This document shows positions 43,586-55,428 of a stretch of 64,000 nucleotides of DNA, in pieces. Each line of letters starts with the position of its first letter. The first letter of the stretch is position 1. Location of the stretch: positions 26,961 through 90,960 of the forward strand of contig QZKP01000075.1 in NCBI GenBank assembly GCA_003605055.1. The letters are read 5' to 3'. A model generated the notes under the pieces. It was not told the origin of the DNA, did no database searches, and worked only from the letters and a program-made list of their open reading frames with translations. The position numbers and the translations under genes are program-made. The DNA comes from Desulfarculus sp. (GTDB taxonomy: Bacteria > Desulfobacterota > Desulfarculia > Desulfarculales > Desulfarculaceae).

Positions 43586-44392
43586 TCAGGCGGCGCCGCG
43601 CTGGCCGCACTCCTTGATGATCTCTCCGCCGTCCACGATCAGGCACTGGCCGGTGATGAAGGAGCCGGCCGGCGACAAGAGCAGCAGCGCCGCGCCGGCC
43701 AGGTCCTGCGGCCGGCCCACCCGGGGCAGGGGGTTGCTCTGGATGCGCCGCCGGCCCTCGGGGCTCTCCCACAGGGCCTGGCTGAAGCTGGTCTGCACCA
43801 GCCCCGGCGCGATGGCGTTGACCCGCACCCCCTGGGGCCCCCACTCGCTGGCCAGACAGGCGGTCAGGTGGTTCAGCGCCGCCTTGGTCACGCTGTAGGC
43901 GTTGATGCGGGCCGTGGGCACATAGGCGGCCAGGGAGGAGACGTTCAGGATGGCCCCGCCGTGCTGGGCCATCCAGGCGCGGTAGGCCAACTGGCTGAGG
44001 AAGAGGCTGGCCTTGAGGTTGACCGCGAAGACCTTGTCCCAGGCCGCCTCCTGTACCTCGGCCAGGGGCCCGTAGCTGGGATTGGCCCCGGCGTTGTTCA
44101 CCAGGATGTCCAGGCGGCTGGCCCAGGCCAGGGCCCGCTCCACCAAACGCCGCCGGTCCTGGTCGCGGCTGACGTTGGCCGCCACGGCCAGCACCCGGCC
44201 GCCTGCGGCGGCCAGCTCGGCGGCGGCCGCCTCCAGCCCCGGAGCCTTGCGCGCGGCCATGACCACCGCGGCCCCGGCCTGAGTCAGGGCCCGGGCGATG
44301 GCCAGGCCGATGCCCCGGCTGGCCCCGGTGACCAGGGCCGCCTGGCCGGCCAGGGACAGACTCTGCCTCACGTCCGCTGGGCTTTCGCTCAC
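43586..44392 (-). CDS. Short-chain dehydrogenase/reductase (SDR)
   Basis: I choose GTG 44392 behind GAGGG (268 residues); GTG 44407, overlapping the ligase stop as GTGA, is an alternative. The Rossmann motif is ALVTGASRGIGLAIA, NNAGAN follows, the active site is YSVTKAALNHLT, with Ser in VSSLAAYVP, and the substrate loop PGLVQTSF is present. All catalytic residues of the classical SDR are visible. It likely oxidises the 3-hydroxyacyl-CoA produced after the dehydratase and hydratase steps. The ORF track's longer frame is not real. Confidence 0.9.
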   Translation of the reverse strand: MSESPADVRQSLSLAGQAALVTGASRGIGLAIARALTQAGAAVVMAARKAPGLEAAAAELAAAGGRVLAVAANVSRDQDRRRLVERALAWASRLDILVNNAGANPSYGPLAEVQEAAWDKVFAVNLKASLFLSQLAYRAWMAQHGGAILNVSSLAAYVPTARINAYSVTKAALNHLTACLASEWGPQGVRVNAIAPGLVQTSFSQALWESPEGRRRIQSNPLPRVGRPQDLAGAALLLLSPAGSFITGQCLIVDGGEIIKECGQRGAA

Positions 44393-44403
44393 GGCGCCCT
44401 CGC

Positions 44404-45711
44404 TCACAGCTTGCGGGTGTCCACCAGGCGCTTGGCCTTGTGGGAGAAGCGGGGCAGGCTGCCCACCGGCACCAGCTCCACCTTGAGGTTGGAGCCCAGG
44501 AAGGCCCGCGAGAACGCCGCCTTGAGCTTGGCCGCCAGCTCCGGTCCGGGCTGGGCCGCCTCCACCTTCACGGTCAGGGAGTCCACCGCGGCCTGGGAGC
44601 GGTCCACCAGCATCTGGAACTCGCTGTCCTTGACCTCCTCCACCCCGCGGATCACCGCCTCCACCTGGGAGGGGAAGATGTTGACCCCCTTGACCTTGAC
44701 CATGTCGTCGGTGCGCCCCATGATGCGCCGCACGCGCAGGTGGCTGCGACCGCAGGAGCAGGGGGAGTCCTCCAGCACGGTGATGTCCTTGGTCTGGTAG
44801 CGCAGCAGGGGCATGGCCTGCTTCATCAGGCAGGTGAGCACCAGCATGCCCTTTTGGCCCGGCGGGAGCTGCTGGCCGGTATCCGGGTCTATGATCTCGG
44901 CCAGGAAGGATTCTTCGTTGATGTGCAGGCCCTGGTGGTGCGGGCACTCCACGCAGAAGTGCGGGCCCAGCTCGCACATGCCGTAGATGTCGCTGTAGAT
45001 GGGCGCGTTGAAGGCCTGGGCGATCTTGACCCGGGTCTCCTCGGAACTGGGCTCGGCGCCGGTGACGATCTTCTGCACGCCCAGCTCGGCGATGGGCACG
45101 CCCTGCTCCCGGGCCACCTCCGCGATGTGCAGCAGGAAAGAAGGCGTGGCCGCCAGCACCGTGGGCCGGAACTCCTGCATGATGTCCAACTGGGTGGCGC
45201 TGGGCAGGGCCGCCCCGGCCGGGATCACCGCCGCGCCCAGCATCCGCTCCCAGGCCGGGTGGCAGATCACCGAGCCGGCGAACAGGCCGTAGCCGAACAT
45301 GAGCTGGGCCAGGTCGCCGGGCCCCACGCCGGCCGCGGCCCCGCAGCGGGCCAGGGCCTCCTCGGCGCGGAACACGTCGTCCCGGGTCAGGGGGCTGATG
45401 GTGGGCTTGCCGGTGGTGCCGGTGGTCATGTGATAGCGCTGCACCTCCTCCCGCGGCACGGCCAGGAGCCCCTTAAGGGGATAGCGGCTGCGCAGGTCCT
45501 CCTTGGTGGTGAAGGGCAGCCGGGGCAGGTCCTCCACGGAGCGCACGTCATCCGGCTTGAGCCCCAGCTGATCGAACTTCTCCCGGTACATGCCCATGTT
45601 CTGGTAGCAGCGCTGCACCACCGCCCGCAGCCGCGCGTCCTGCACCCGGCGCAGGCGCTCGCGGGGCATGGCCTCCACCGCGGGGTCCAACATGTATGGC
45701 TGGCCTGGCAT
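44404..45711 (-). CDS. Phenylacetate-CoA ligase-family acyl-CoA synthetase (PaaK-like)
   Basis: The 435-residue ligase has the ANL motifs of the PaaK type: RYHMTTGTTGKPTISPLT (P-loop-like), SDIYGMCELGPHFCVE and a C-terminal GRTDDMVKVKGVNIFPSQVE. The C-terminal lysine segment LPRFSHKAKRLVDTRK is also present. It activates a carboxylic acid to its CoA ester with ATP. It is the only ligase in the operon and probably activates the compound imported by the Liv system. Aromatic and aliphatic acids are both possible. Confidence 0.92.
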   Translation of the reverse strand: MPGQPYMLDPAVEAMPRERLRRVQDARLRAVVQRCYQNMGMYREKFDQLGLKPDDVRSVEDLPRLPFTTKEDLRSRYPLKGLLAVPREEVQRYHMTTGTTGKPTISPLTRDDVFRAEEALARCGAAAGVGPGDLAQLMFGYGLFAGSVICHPAWERMLGAAVIPAGAALPSATQLDIMQEFRPTVLAATPSFLLHIAEVAREQGVPIAELGVQKIVTGAEPSSEETRVKIAQAFNAPIYSDIYGMCELGPHFCVECPHHQGLHINEESFLAEIIDPDTGQQLPPGQKGMLVLTCLMKQAMPLLRYQTKDITVLEDSPCSCGRSHLRVRRIMGRTDDMVKVKGVNIFPSQVEAVIRGVEEVKDSEFQMLVDRSQAAVDSLTVKVEAAQPGPELAAKLKAAFSRAFLGSNLKVELVPVGSLPRFSHKAKRLVDTRKL

Positions 45712-45771
45712 GAGAATTTCCTCGCGAGGTTGAGGGCCGGGGAGAACGCCCCTCCCCGGCCCGTGGCGGAT

Positions 45772-46299
45772 CTACTTCTTCTTGGGTTGCAGGGTGATGC
45801 CCGGCTTGGCGTCTATCATCACCGGGTCCTGGTACCGGATGCTGGCCAGGGTGCACAGCACGCCGTTGGCGTCCTTGGGGGAGACGTAGTTCTCGGTCCA
45901 GGACTCCAGGCCCAGGCCCTGCATGTGCTCGGCCAGCCACTGCTTCTGCTGGCCGCCCCAGGCCGGCTTCAGGCCGGTGTCCTTGATCTCCTGGGCCACC
46001 TCGTCGGCGGTGCCCTCGGTCTCCAGGGTGATCATGTACAGGCCCTCGCCGCGCTCCCTGATGAACTTGCCCAGCAGCAACTCACCGTTGGGGTCGTCCA
46101 GGGGCGAGAGGAACTCGATGGTCATCTCGCCGTCGCCGCGGGTGTCGCCGATCTGGAAGGCCACGTAGTGGTAGCGGTCCTCAGGCTCCTTGCCGTACTG
46201 GAAGGGCTTTACGCCAAAGAGCTTCTGCCAGTTCTTCACCGCCTGGTCCAGGTCCTTGACCGCCACCGCGATCCTCTTTACTCTCTTGATCCTGATCAT
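45772..46299 (-). CDS. VOC-superfamily protein (methylmalonyl-CoA epimerase-like)
   Basis: ATG 46299 follows GGAGG at a better distance than the GTG at 46302; this gives 175 residues. The VOC fold shows IKRIAVAVKDLDQAVKNWQ, GDTRGDGEMTIEFLSP and LYMITLETEGTADEVAQ. It may be an epimerase for the CoA intermediates of the operon, or a lyase. It lies between the ligase and the Liv transporter genes. The C-terminus (ENYVSPKDANGVLCTLA) is typical of epimerase-like VOC proteins. Confidence 0.75.
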   Translation of the reverse strand: MIRIKRVKRIAVAVKDLDQAVKNWQKLFGVKPFQYGKEPEDRYHYVAFQIGDTRGDGEMTIEFLSPLDDPNGELLLGKFIRERGEGLYMITLETEGTADEVAQEIKDTGLKPAWGGQQKQWLAEHMQGLGLESWTENYVSPKDANGVLCTLASIRYQDPVMIDAKPGITLQPKKK

Positions 46300-46431
46300 C
46301 ACTAGCCTCCAAGTAATAACTACGGTTAACAGGGGCAGCGGATTGTCTCCGCGTTTGGTCGTGGATGGTCTCTAGCCTTGCCCTATCCGGTTGCTTGCAC
46401 CTCCTCCCGGCTGGGCCGGCTCCCGGCCGCC

Positions 46432-47145
46432 TCAGGCCAGCCCCAGGTAGGCTTCCTTCACATGGGGGTCGGCCAACAGGCTCTCAGTGGAGCCGGCGAT
46501 GTTAATCCGTCCGTTCTCGAGCACATAGGCTTTCTCCACCGCTTCGAAAGCCAGCTTGGTGTCCTGCTCGGACAATAAAATGGTCAGACCCCGCCGCCGG
46601 ATGTGCAGCAGGGTCTGCATGATGGCCTTCTTGACCAGGGGGGCCAGGCCGAAGGAGGGCTCATCCAGCATCAACAGCTCGGGCCGGGACATCAGGGAGC
46701 GGGCCACGGCCAGCATCTGTTGCTCGCCGCCGCTCATGGTGCCGGCCTGGTTGTGCAGCCGCCGACCCAGGGCCGGGAACAGCTCCAGCACCTCCTCCAG
46801 GTCGCGGCGGATCTCCGCCTTGTCCCGGCGCAGGTAGGCGCCCATCTCCAGGTTGCGGCGCACGCTCATCTCCGGGAACAGGCGGCGCCGCTCCGGGCAG
46901 AGGATCACCCGCCGGCGCACGATGCGGTGGGCGGGCAGGCTGTTTATCCTCTCACCGGCGTAGCGGATGTCGCCCTCGCTGGGGGTCAGCCCGGCGATGG
47001 CCCGCAGCAGGGTGGTCTTGCCCGCGCCGTTGGGGCCTATGACGCCCACCACCTCGCCTTTTTCCAGGGCCAGGGACACTCCCTTGAGGATGGCCGCCTT
47101 GCCGTAGGCCACCCGCAAGTCCTGTATTTCCAACAGCGGCGCCAA
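46432..47145 (-). CDS. livF: LivF, branched-chain/aromatic acid ABC transporter ATPase
   Basis: The 237-residue ATPase uses a TTG start behind CCGGAG. Walker A GPNGAGKTT, signature MSGGEQQMLAVARSLMSRP and Walker B LLMLDEPSFGL are intact. It energises the LivHM permease. The 129-nt gap to the next VOC gene holds no terminator, so catabolic genes are probably co-transcribed. Confidence 0.95.
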   Translation of the reverse strand: MAPLLEIQDLRVAYGKAAILKGVSLALEKGEVVGVIGPNGAGKTTLLRAIAGLTPSEGDIRYAGERINSLPAHRIVRRRVILCPERRRLFPEMSVRRNLEMGAYLRRDKAEIRRDLEEVLELFPALGRRLHNQAGTMSGGEQQMLAVARSLMSRPELLMLDEPSFGLAPLVKKAIMQTLLHIRRRGLTILLSEQDTKLAFEAVEKAYVLENGRINIAGSTESLLADPHVKEAYLGLA

Positions 47146-47146
47146 C

Positions 47147-47878
47147 TCAGTCTCCGGTCCCCAGATAGGCTTCGATGACCCGGGGGTGGCTGGTGATCTC
47201 CTGGGGCGTGCCCTCGGCGATCTTTTCCCCGAAGTCCAGGGCCACCACCCGCTGCACGATGCGCATCAGCTCGCGCAGGCGGTGCTCCACGATGATCATG
47301 GTCACGCCCCGGCCGTGCACCTGCTCTATCAACTGGCTGATGCCGGCGATCTCGGCGTTGGTCAGGCCGGCGAAGGGCTCGTCCAGAAGCAAGAGATGGG
47401 GCGAGGTGGCCAGGGCCCGGGCGATCTCCAGCTTCTTCAGGTCGCCCTGGGTCAGCGCCTCGGGCAGCATGCCCTCCTTGTCCGCCAGGCCGGTGGTCTC
47501 CAGGATCAGGCGGCTGCGGCGCAGCATCTCCGGGTCGTGCCGCCGGGCCAGGCCCGTCTTGGCCACCATAGACACGGCCACGTTTTCCAGGCAGTTCAGG
47601 GAGCCGAAGGGCTTGGGTATCTGGAAGGTGCGGGTGACCCCCCGGGCCACGATCTTGTGCGGCTTGAGCCCCGCTAGGCGGCGGCCCTGGAAGTAGATCT
47701 CCCCCAGGTTGGGGCGCAGAAAGCCGGTGATCAGGTTGAAAAGGGTGGTCTTGCCCGCGCCGTTGGGGCCGATCAGGCCCAGGATCTCGCCGGTGCTCAG
47801 GGCGAAGCTGAGCTCGGATATGGCGGCCACTCCGCCGAAGAACCGCGAGATGTTGGCCACCTTAAGTATCGGAGGCAT
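47147..47878 (-). CDS. livG: LivG, ABC transporter ATPase
   Basis: The 243-residue ATPase has Walker A GPNGAGKTT, a signature segment LTQGDLKKLEIARALATSP and Walker B LLLLDEPFAGLTNAE. The second ATPase of the Liv complex, it overlaps livM by 17 nt. The signature LTQGD differs from the usual LSGGQ but is normal in LivG proteins. Confidence 0.94.
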   Translation of the reverse strand: MPPILKVANISRFFGGVAAISELSFALSTGEILGLIGPNGAGKTTLFNLITGFLRPNLGEIYFQGRRLAGLKPHKIVARGVTRTFQIPKPFGSLNCLENVAVSMVAKTGLARRHDPEMLRRSRLILETTGLADKEGMLPEALTQGDLKKLEIARALATSPHLLLLDEPFAGLTNAEIAGISQLIEQVHGRGVTMIIVEHRLRELMRIVQRVVALDFGEKIAEGTPQEITSHPRVIEAYLGTGD

Positions 47879-48860
47879 CGCCCAGGCCTCCTTTCCAGCC
47901 GCGCCGCCGGCGCGGGGTGAGTCGCCGCAAGACGCGGTGGAGCAGGTTCAGCAGCGGCGGCATGACTCCCTTGGGCAGGGCCAGCATGATCACCACCGTG
48001 ATCACCGTGTAGATGAGCAGGCGGGCCTCGCCCACCTCGCGCAGGGCCTCGTTGAGGATGATGAGCAGATAGCTGGCCCCGATGGAGCCGGTGATGGTGC
48101 CCAGGCCGCCCACGATGGCGATCATGATGATGGTCAGGGCGATGTGCAGGCCGAACATGTTGGGGCCTACGTGCATGGTGTAGTGGCCCAGGAAGCCGCC
48201 GCCCACGCCGCCCAGAAAGCTGGCCAGCACGAAGGCCAGCAGCTTGTAGCGGGTGGTGTCAATGCCCACCGCCTCGGCCGCCTCCTGGTTGTCCTTGATG
48301 GAGTTGAGCACCAGCCCCACCTTGGAGCGCACCACCATCAACAGGGCCGCGGTGCCGGCGGCCATCACCAGCAGGGACAGGTAGTAGTCCAGCAGGGGGT
48401 GGGAGGAGATGGGGTCCAGGCCCGAGAGGCCCTCGTGCCCGTTGGTGAGGTCGTAGAAGACGATCACCACCTTCTCGCAGATGGCCGCGGCGGCGAAGGA
48501 GGCCAGGGCCAGGTACAGGCCCTTGAGGCGCAGGCAGGACAGGCCCAGGAGCAGCCCGAACACCGCCCCCCCCAGGCCGGCCAGGGGGACGGTCAGCCAG
48601 GGAGGCAGGCCGAAGCTCAAATTCAACAAGGCCGCCAGATAGGCGCCCACCCCCACGAACAGGCCGTAGCCGATCACCGGCAGGCCGGCGTAGCCCAGGA
48701 GGATGTCGAAGCCGGCGGCCAGAAAGGCGTAGAGGTTGGCCATCACCAGGATGCCCCAGATATAGGGGTCGGGCACCACCGCCGGCAGGAGCAGCATGGC
48801 GCCCAGGCCCAGCAGGCCCGGCAGGTGGTTGTACAGGCTGCGCGCTTCGCCCATCTGCAT
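47862..48860 (-). CDS. livM: LivM, ABC transporter permease
   Basis: The 332-residue permease has about nine hydrophobic segments and the conserved SHPLLDYYLSL and NSIKDNQEAAEAVGID loop that contacts the ATPase. With LivH it forms the membrane channel. The C-terminus, rich in Arg, overlaps the livG start. The ATG at 48860 lacks a strong ribosome site; ATG 48854 is an alternative. Confidence 0.93.
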   Translation of the reverse strand: MQMGEARSLYNHLPGLLGLGAMLLLPAVVPDPYIWGILVMANLYAFLAAGFDILLGYAGLPVIGYGLFVGVGAYLAALLNLSFGLPPWLTVPLAGLGGAVFGLLLGLSCLRLKGLYLALASFAAAAICEKVVIVFYDLTNGHEGLSGLDPISSHPLLDYYLSLLVMAAGTAALLMVVRSKVGLVLNSIKDNQEAAEAVGIDTTRYKLLAFVLASFLGGVGGGFLGHYTMHVGPNMFGLHIALTIIMIAIVGGLGTITGSIGASYLLIILNEALREVGEARLLIYTVITVVIMLALPKGVMPPLLNLLHRVLRRLTPRRRRGWKGGLGDASDT

Positions 48861-48869
48861 CCGGGCCCC

Positions 48870-49727
48870 CTAATTGCCCACCCGGCTGCCCATCAGGCCG
48901 GAGGGGCGCAGGATGATCACCAGGAACAAAATGGCCAGAGCCACCAGCTCGGTCAGCCGCGAGGAGAGGGCGAAGGAGACGATGGTTTCGCTGAAACCCA
49001 GGATGACCGCGGCCAGGATGCTGCCCCATATGCTGCCCAGTCCGCCCAGGATGACGATGGTGAAGGCCTTGACCAGCGGCCAGAGCCACATGCCCGGGTT
49101 GGTGCTCAGGAAGGGCGAGACCAGGATGCCGGCGGTGGCCGCCAGAAAGGCGGCCAGGAAATGGATCAGGAGGGTGATGCGGCCGCTGTCCACGCCCATC
49201 AGGGCCGCGGCCTCGGGGTCCTGGGCCACGGCCAGGATGGCCCCGCCCACGCGGGTGCGGGCGATGAACAGCCACAGGCCCAGGATCACCCCCAGGGCCA
49301 CGGCCACCACCAGCAGGCGCTGGTCGGGCACGCTGACCCCGAAGATGAGCAGCCGGCCGTCTATGAAATAGGGCACCGGCCGGGGCCGGGGGCCGAAGAT
49401 GAGCTGGATGACCTCCTCGAACATCAGGGCCAGGATGAGGGTCATCACCAGCATGGCGTCTATGTTGCCCTTGAGCGGCCGCAGGCAGATGCGGTTCAGG
49501 GCCACCGCGATGCAGCCCACCGCGGACACCGAAAGGGCGAAGGCCGCGGCCAGGGGCAGCCCCAGCACCACCGCGCCGGTGAAGACGCCGTAGGCCCCCA
49601 GCATGTAGAAGGTGCCGTGGGCCAGGTTCATGACCCGGGCGATGCCGATCATCAGGCTCAGGCCGATGGCCAGCATGGCGTACACCGCGCTGGCCACCGA
49701 GCCGTATATGAGTATCTCAATCAGCAC
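48870..49727 (-). CDS. livH: LivH, ABC transporter permease
   Basis: I use GTG 49727 (285 residues, LIEILIYGSVASAVYAMLA) instead of the longer frame, which reads through a hairpin. The protein has about eight hydrophobic segments, the RVMNLAHGTFYMLGAY segment and the RTRVGGAILAVAQDPEAAA loop that meets the ATPase. It is the second permease subunit. A 14-bp hairpin separates it from livK. Confidence 0.92.
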   Translation of the reverse strand: MLIEILIYGSVASAVYAMLAIGLSLMIGIARVMNLAHGTFYMLGAYGVFTGAVVLGLPLAAAFALSVSAVGCIAVALNRICLRPLKGNIDAMLVMTLILALMFEEVIQLIFGPRPRPVPYFIDGRLLIFGVSVPDQRLLVVAVALGVILGLWLFIARTRVGGAILAVAQDPEAAALMGVDSGRITLLIHFLAAFLAATAGILVSPFLSTNPGMWLWPLVKAFTIVILGGLGSIWGSILAAVILGFSETIVSFALSSRLTELVALAILFLVIILRPSGLMGSRVGN

Positions 49728-49747
49728 GCTGCGGGCTCCCGGGGTGG

Positions 49748-49779
49748 GGCGTTCCGGCCGCGGCCGCGGCCGGAACGCC
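49748..49779 (-). terminator. Intra-operon hairpin between livK and livH
   Basis: GGCGTTCCGGCCGC-GGCC-GCGGCCGGAACGCC is a perfect 14-bp stem with a tetraloop and no T-run. It lies just after the binding-protein gene, so it probably protects the livK transcript and lowers expression of the following genes. Confidence 0.65.
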
Positions 49780-49796
49780 ATGGAGTGCCTGAACCT

Positions 49797-51062
49797 CTAC
49801 TTCTTCAGCCAGGGGGGATTCTGGAACTGGCTGGTGGCGAAACGCGCGGGCACCAGGATGGCCCACTTGCCACCCGCCTGCCACTGGGTGATCAGGAAGG
49901 GGATGAAGTCGGGCGAGTACTTGGCGTCGTGGGTCTTTTTGTCGAACACCACCCGCCCGGCGGTGCCGATGTAGTCCGTGCCCTCCAGGGCCACGACCAG
50001 GGCGTCGGTTTTGAAGCCCTTGGCCCGCTTGGCCGCGTCGGCCAGGACCATCACGCCGTCATAGGTGGTGCTGGCGCAGCCGTGGGGCGCGCCCTTGAAC
50101 TGCTTGCGGTACTGATCGAAGAAGGGGACGGTCTTGTCCGTGATCTTGGAGCGGATCAAGGCGCCCCAGGCCACGTTGACCTCGCCCACGGCCGCCCCGC
50201 CGGTCTTTTCCCAGAACTCGGCGTGCAGGCCGGGGTTGTTGAAGCCGGCCAGCCGGAAGGGCGCCTTCATGGCGTTGTACTGCTTGAAGAAGCTCACGGC
50301 GTCGGTGTGGGCCAGCAGAGGCACGGCCACCTGGGCGCCGCTGGCGGCGATCTTGGAGAAGATGGGGGCGAAGTCCGCGGTGGCGGGGTCGAACTTCTCG
50401 GTGGCCACCACCTGGCCGCCCACGCTGGGGATGTTCTTCTGCAGGAAGCCCACCAGGCCGCGGTTCCAGGCCGCGTCCTCGGCCAGTACGGCGAACTTGG
50501 TGTAGCCGTGCTTGACCATCAGGGCCAGCTCATCCTTGATGATGGCGTTGGCCAGGTTCAAGGCGTTGATGGTGGTGCGGAACTGGTACTTGTACTTGTT
50601 GTAGTCCTTGGCCACCTTGCCGCCGATCATGGGCGAGGACACGCCGGTGGACATGAAGATTATGTTGTAGCGCTTGAGGTAGTCCATGGCCGCCAAGACC
50701 ACCCCGCTCATGGCCCCGCCGGCCAGGATGTGCACCTTGTCCTTCTCCACCAGCCGCTTGAGGGCGGTGATGCCCTTCTCGGGGTTGCTCTCCGAGTCGG
50801 CCACGAAGATCTTCACCTTGCGGCCCAGCACGCCGCCCTGGGCGTTGAGCTCCTTGGCGGCCATGTTGGCCGCGTTGATGGAGGCCTGGCCGCACTCCAT
50901 CTTAAAGGAGGTCAACAGGCCGATGCGCAGCTCCTTCTCCGCCGCCTGGGCTGGCTGGGGGGCCAGGACCAACACGCCCAGGGCCAGCGCCAGCAGGCAA
51001 CTCAGCCCCATGACCATCAACGCCTTGCCGGATCTGTGTTTCTTTAGGATCGTGCCAATCAT
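49797..51062 (-). CDS. livK: LivK, periplasmic substrate-binding protein
   Basis: ATG 51062 follows AGGGAGAGAG and yields 421 residues with a signal peptide (LMVMGLSCLLALALGVLVLA, cleavage near QAAEKE). A 39-residue in-frame upstream extension lacks a ribosome site and is rejected. The type I periplasmic-binding fold is evident from LRIGLLTSFKMECGQASINA, GRKVKIFVADSESNPEKGI and AMSGVVLAAMDYLKRYN. It delivers the operon's substrate to LivHMGF. The ligand is not evident but is probably a carboxylate activated by the downstream ligase. Confidence 0.93.
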   Translation of the reverse strand: MIGTILKKHRSGKALMVMGLSCLLALALGVLVLAPQPAQAAEKELRIGLLTSFKMECGQASINAANMAAKELNAQGGVLGRKVKIFVADSESNPEKGITALKRLVEKDKVHILAGGAMSGVVLAAMDYLKRYNIIFMSTGVSSPMIGGKVAKDYNKYKYQFRTTINALNLANAIIKDELALMVKHGYTKFAVLAEDAAWNRGLVGFLQKNIPSVGGQVVATEKFDPATADFAPIFSKIAASGAQVAVPLLAHTDAVSFFKQYNAMKAPFRLAGFNNPGLHAEFWEKTGGAAVGEVNVAWGALIRSKITDKTVPFFDQYRKQFKGAPHGCASTTYDGVMVLADAAKRAKGFKTDALVVALEGTDYIGTAGRVVFDKKTHDAKYSPDFIPFLITQWQAGGKWAILVPARFATSQFQNPPWLKK

Positions 51063-51343
51063 CGCTCTCTCCCTTTTCCTTGGGGCCTTGCCCGGGATCC
51101 GCAGTGGGCGGCGGCGCGCATTTGTTAAGCGGTGGTGTGCGCAGAGCCACATCTGGTCGTAGAGCGGCAGGCTGATCATGTGCCCTGGGGCCCGAACTAT
51201 CTCTAGGTCCCCGTCCTGCTCCGCCCGCAGCCGATCCCAGGATGGGGCGGGTGCGACACCGGCGCCCCTTAAATTGGAATCAGGCCTTTGCTCAATCCCG
51301 GTTTCTTATGTGGAAAGCCCATGGGCTCTTGCATCCTAAGCTG

Positions 51344-51359
51344 AGCAAGACGAGTGCCA
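51344..51359 (-). promoter_or_regulatory. Consensus sigma-54 promoter of the liv catabolic operon
   Basis: On the minus strand TGGCAC-N5-TTGCT matches the -24/-12 consensus exactly. The start would be near 51334, giving a leader of about 270 nt before livK. The adjacent divergent gene is a sigma-54 activator. No gene is seen in 51063-51615. Confidence 0.9.
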
Positions 51360-51470
51360 ACCCATTATTTATAATTTAAGCTGTGATAACAATATGTTTG
51401 CTGGTTGGGCCCACCCGCGCGGGAAAAACCGGAACCGAATGCTGAGCATAAAAAACCAATATTAGTGCTT

Positions 51471-51503
51471 GGTGTTGACACCATATGGTTCCCCGGGTAA
51501 CAG
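51471..51503 (+). promoter_or_regulatory. Candidate activator promoter overlapping a palindrome
   Basis: GGTGTTGACACC is a perfect palindrome at 51471-51482, immediately followed by CCATATGG. It lies about 115 nt upstream of the liv -24 element, a normal enhancer distance. It also contains TTGACA followed 17 nt later by a weak TAACAG, a possible sigma-70 promoter for the plus-strand activator gene. One site could thus serve both as enhancer and autoregulatory operator. Confidence 0.5.
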
Positions 51504-51615
51504 TAAAAGAGAAACTCTTGGTCGCATCTCTGCCCGCCCGGCGGGCGCGCGGCTGGGCCGCGCGGGGGCCCGGGTCGGTTTTTCTTAGTAACGGCCATGC
51601 CTTGAGGTGAATACC

Positions 51616-54788
<3,173 letters not shown>

Positions 54789-54792
<4 letters not shown>

Positions 54793-55034
54793 AGCCGGTG
54801 GTGGGAGGAGAGGCTGATGTCCTGCACCTGGGGCAGTATCCGCTTGAGGAACTGACGCGCCTCGCGGCTGAGGTGGGTCACGCCCCCCATTTCCAGGCGG
54901 ATCCGGCGGTGGCCCAGGTGGCGGCCGCAGACCTCTTCCAGGACCTGGAGGGCCTCTGTATCCAATACCCCCTCCACCTGGATGCGCACGGTGCCGGGAT
55001 CGGGGAAGCTCTCTTGCAGATATATGGTGGCCAT
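54789..55034 (-). CDS. Small STAS-like protein
   Basis: I choose ATG 55034, giving 81 residues, because the upstream frame is low-complexity and unlikely. The sequence [20 protein letters not shown] and [20 protein letters not shown] suggests a short STAS or anti-anti-sigma-type fold. No clear ribosome site is present. It overlaps the 3' end of the large activator and could modulate it; this is inference. Confidence 0.5.
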
Positions 55035-55167
55035 GGCAGTACGTACCCATGCTTGCGAAGCAGACCAGTTCCCTGGAAAAGCATAGCAATGCCCGTGCCT
55101 GATTGGCCGTGGAGAACATAGTGATATTGTTTTATTAATTTGTTGGAGCCGGTGAAGAGGGCCGAAT

Positions 55168-55207
55168 TGCACCATATTTTGTTGGCGATAAAACCAATAA
55201 TGGTGCA
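55168..55207. repeat. Imperfect inverted repeat in a gene-poor stretch
   Basis: TGCACCAT and ATGGTGCA form an 8-bp stem, with inner TTGG and CCAA. The 55035-55428 stretch holds no complete gene. The repeat could be a binding site or remnant of a lost gene's promoter. Confidence 0.4.
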
Positions 55208-55272
55208 CAGAATCGCCCGCATTAGGGGGCCTGCCCTTAGCGCGGTCCATCTGGCGCCACTCGCTTAAATGA

Positions 55273-55380
55273 CTTCTGCGGGGCCCCCAGCTTTTTTGCA
55301 GCCAGGGCGTGCTGGGCTTCGGGGTGGGCAACCTGGACGGAACCTATCCCTGGTTCGGCATCCCCCAGATACGCTTTTGA
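55273..55380 (+). pseudogene. Possible gene remnant (C-terminal fragment)
   Basis: An open stretch of 35 codons after an in-frame TGA encodes SQGVLGFGVGNLDGTYPW, then FGIPQIRF and a stop. The composition is protein-like, but there is no start codon or ribosome site. It may be the end of a deleted gene. Family not recognised. Confidence 0.3.
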
Positions 55381-55428
55381 CCAAGCAGGGCCTGCGGCGG
55401 CCTTAGCTTACCTAGGTAATGCAGGAGA

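Noticed and set aside
42185-44800. 871-aa plus-strand ORF opposite abfD and SDR
   Set aside because: It spans two well-supported minus-strand genes and shows no family motifs.
49728-49781. N-terminal extension of LivH in the ORF track
   Set aside because: It would be translated through a perfect hairpin and begins with a low-complexity Arg/Pro stretch. The GTG at 49727 begins the normal membrane segment.
47709-51047. 1112-aa plus-strand ORF opposite the liv genes
   Set aside because: It lies entirely antisense to clear ABC transporter genes, has a His/Gln/Gly-rich low-complexity translation and no ribosome site. It is a GC-driven shadow.
51063-51179. 39-residue N-terminal extension of LivK
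   Set aside because: No ribosome site precedes it and it would bury the signal peptide. The ATG at 51062 has AGGGAGAGAG.
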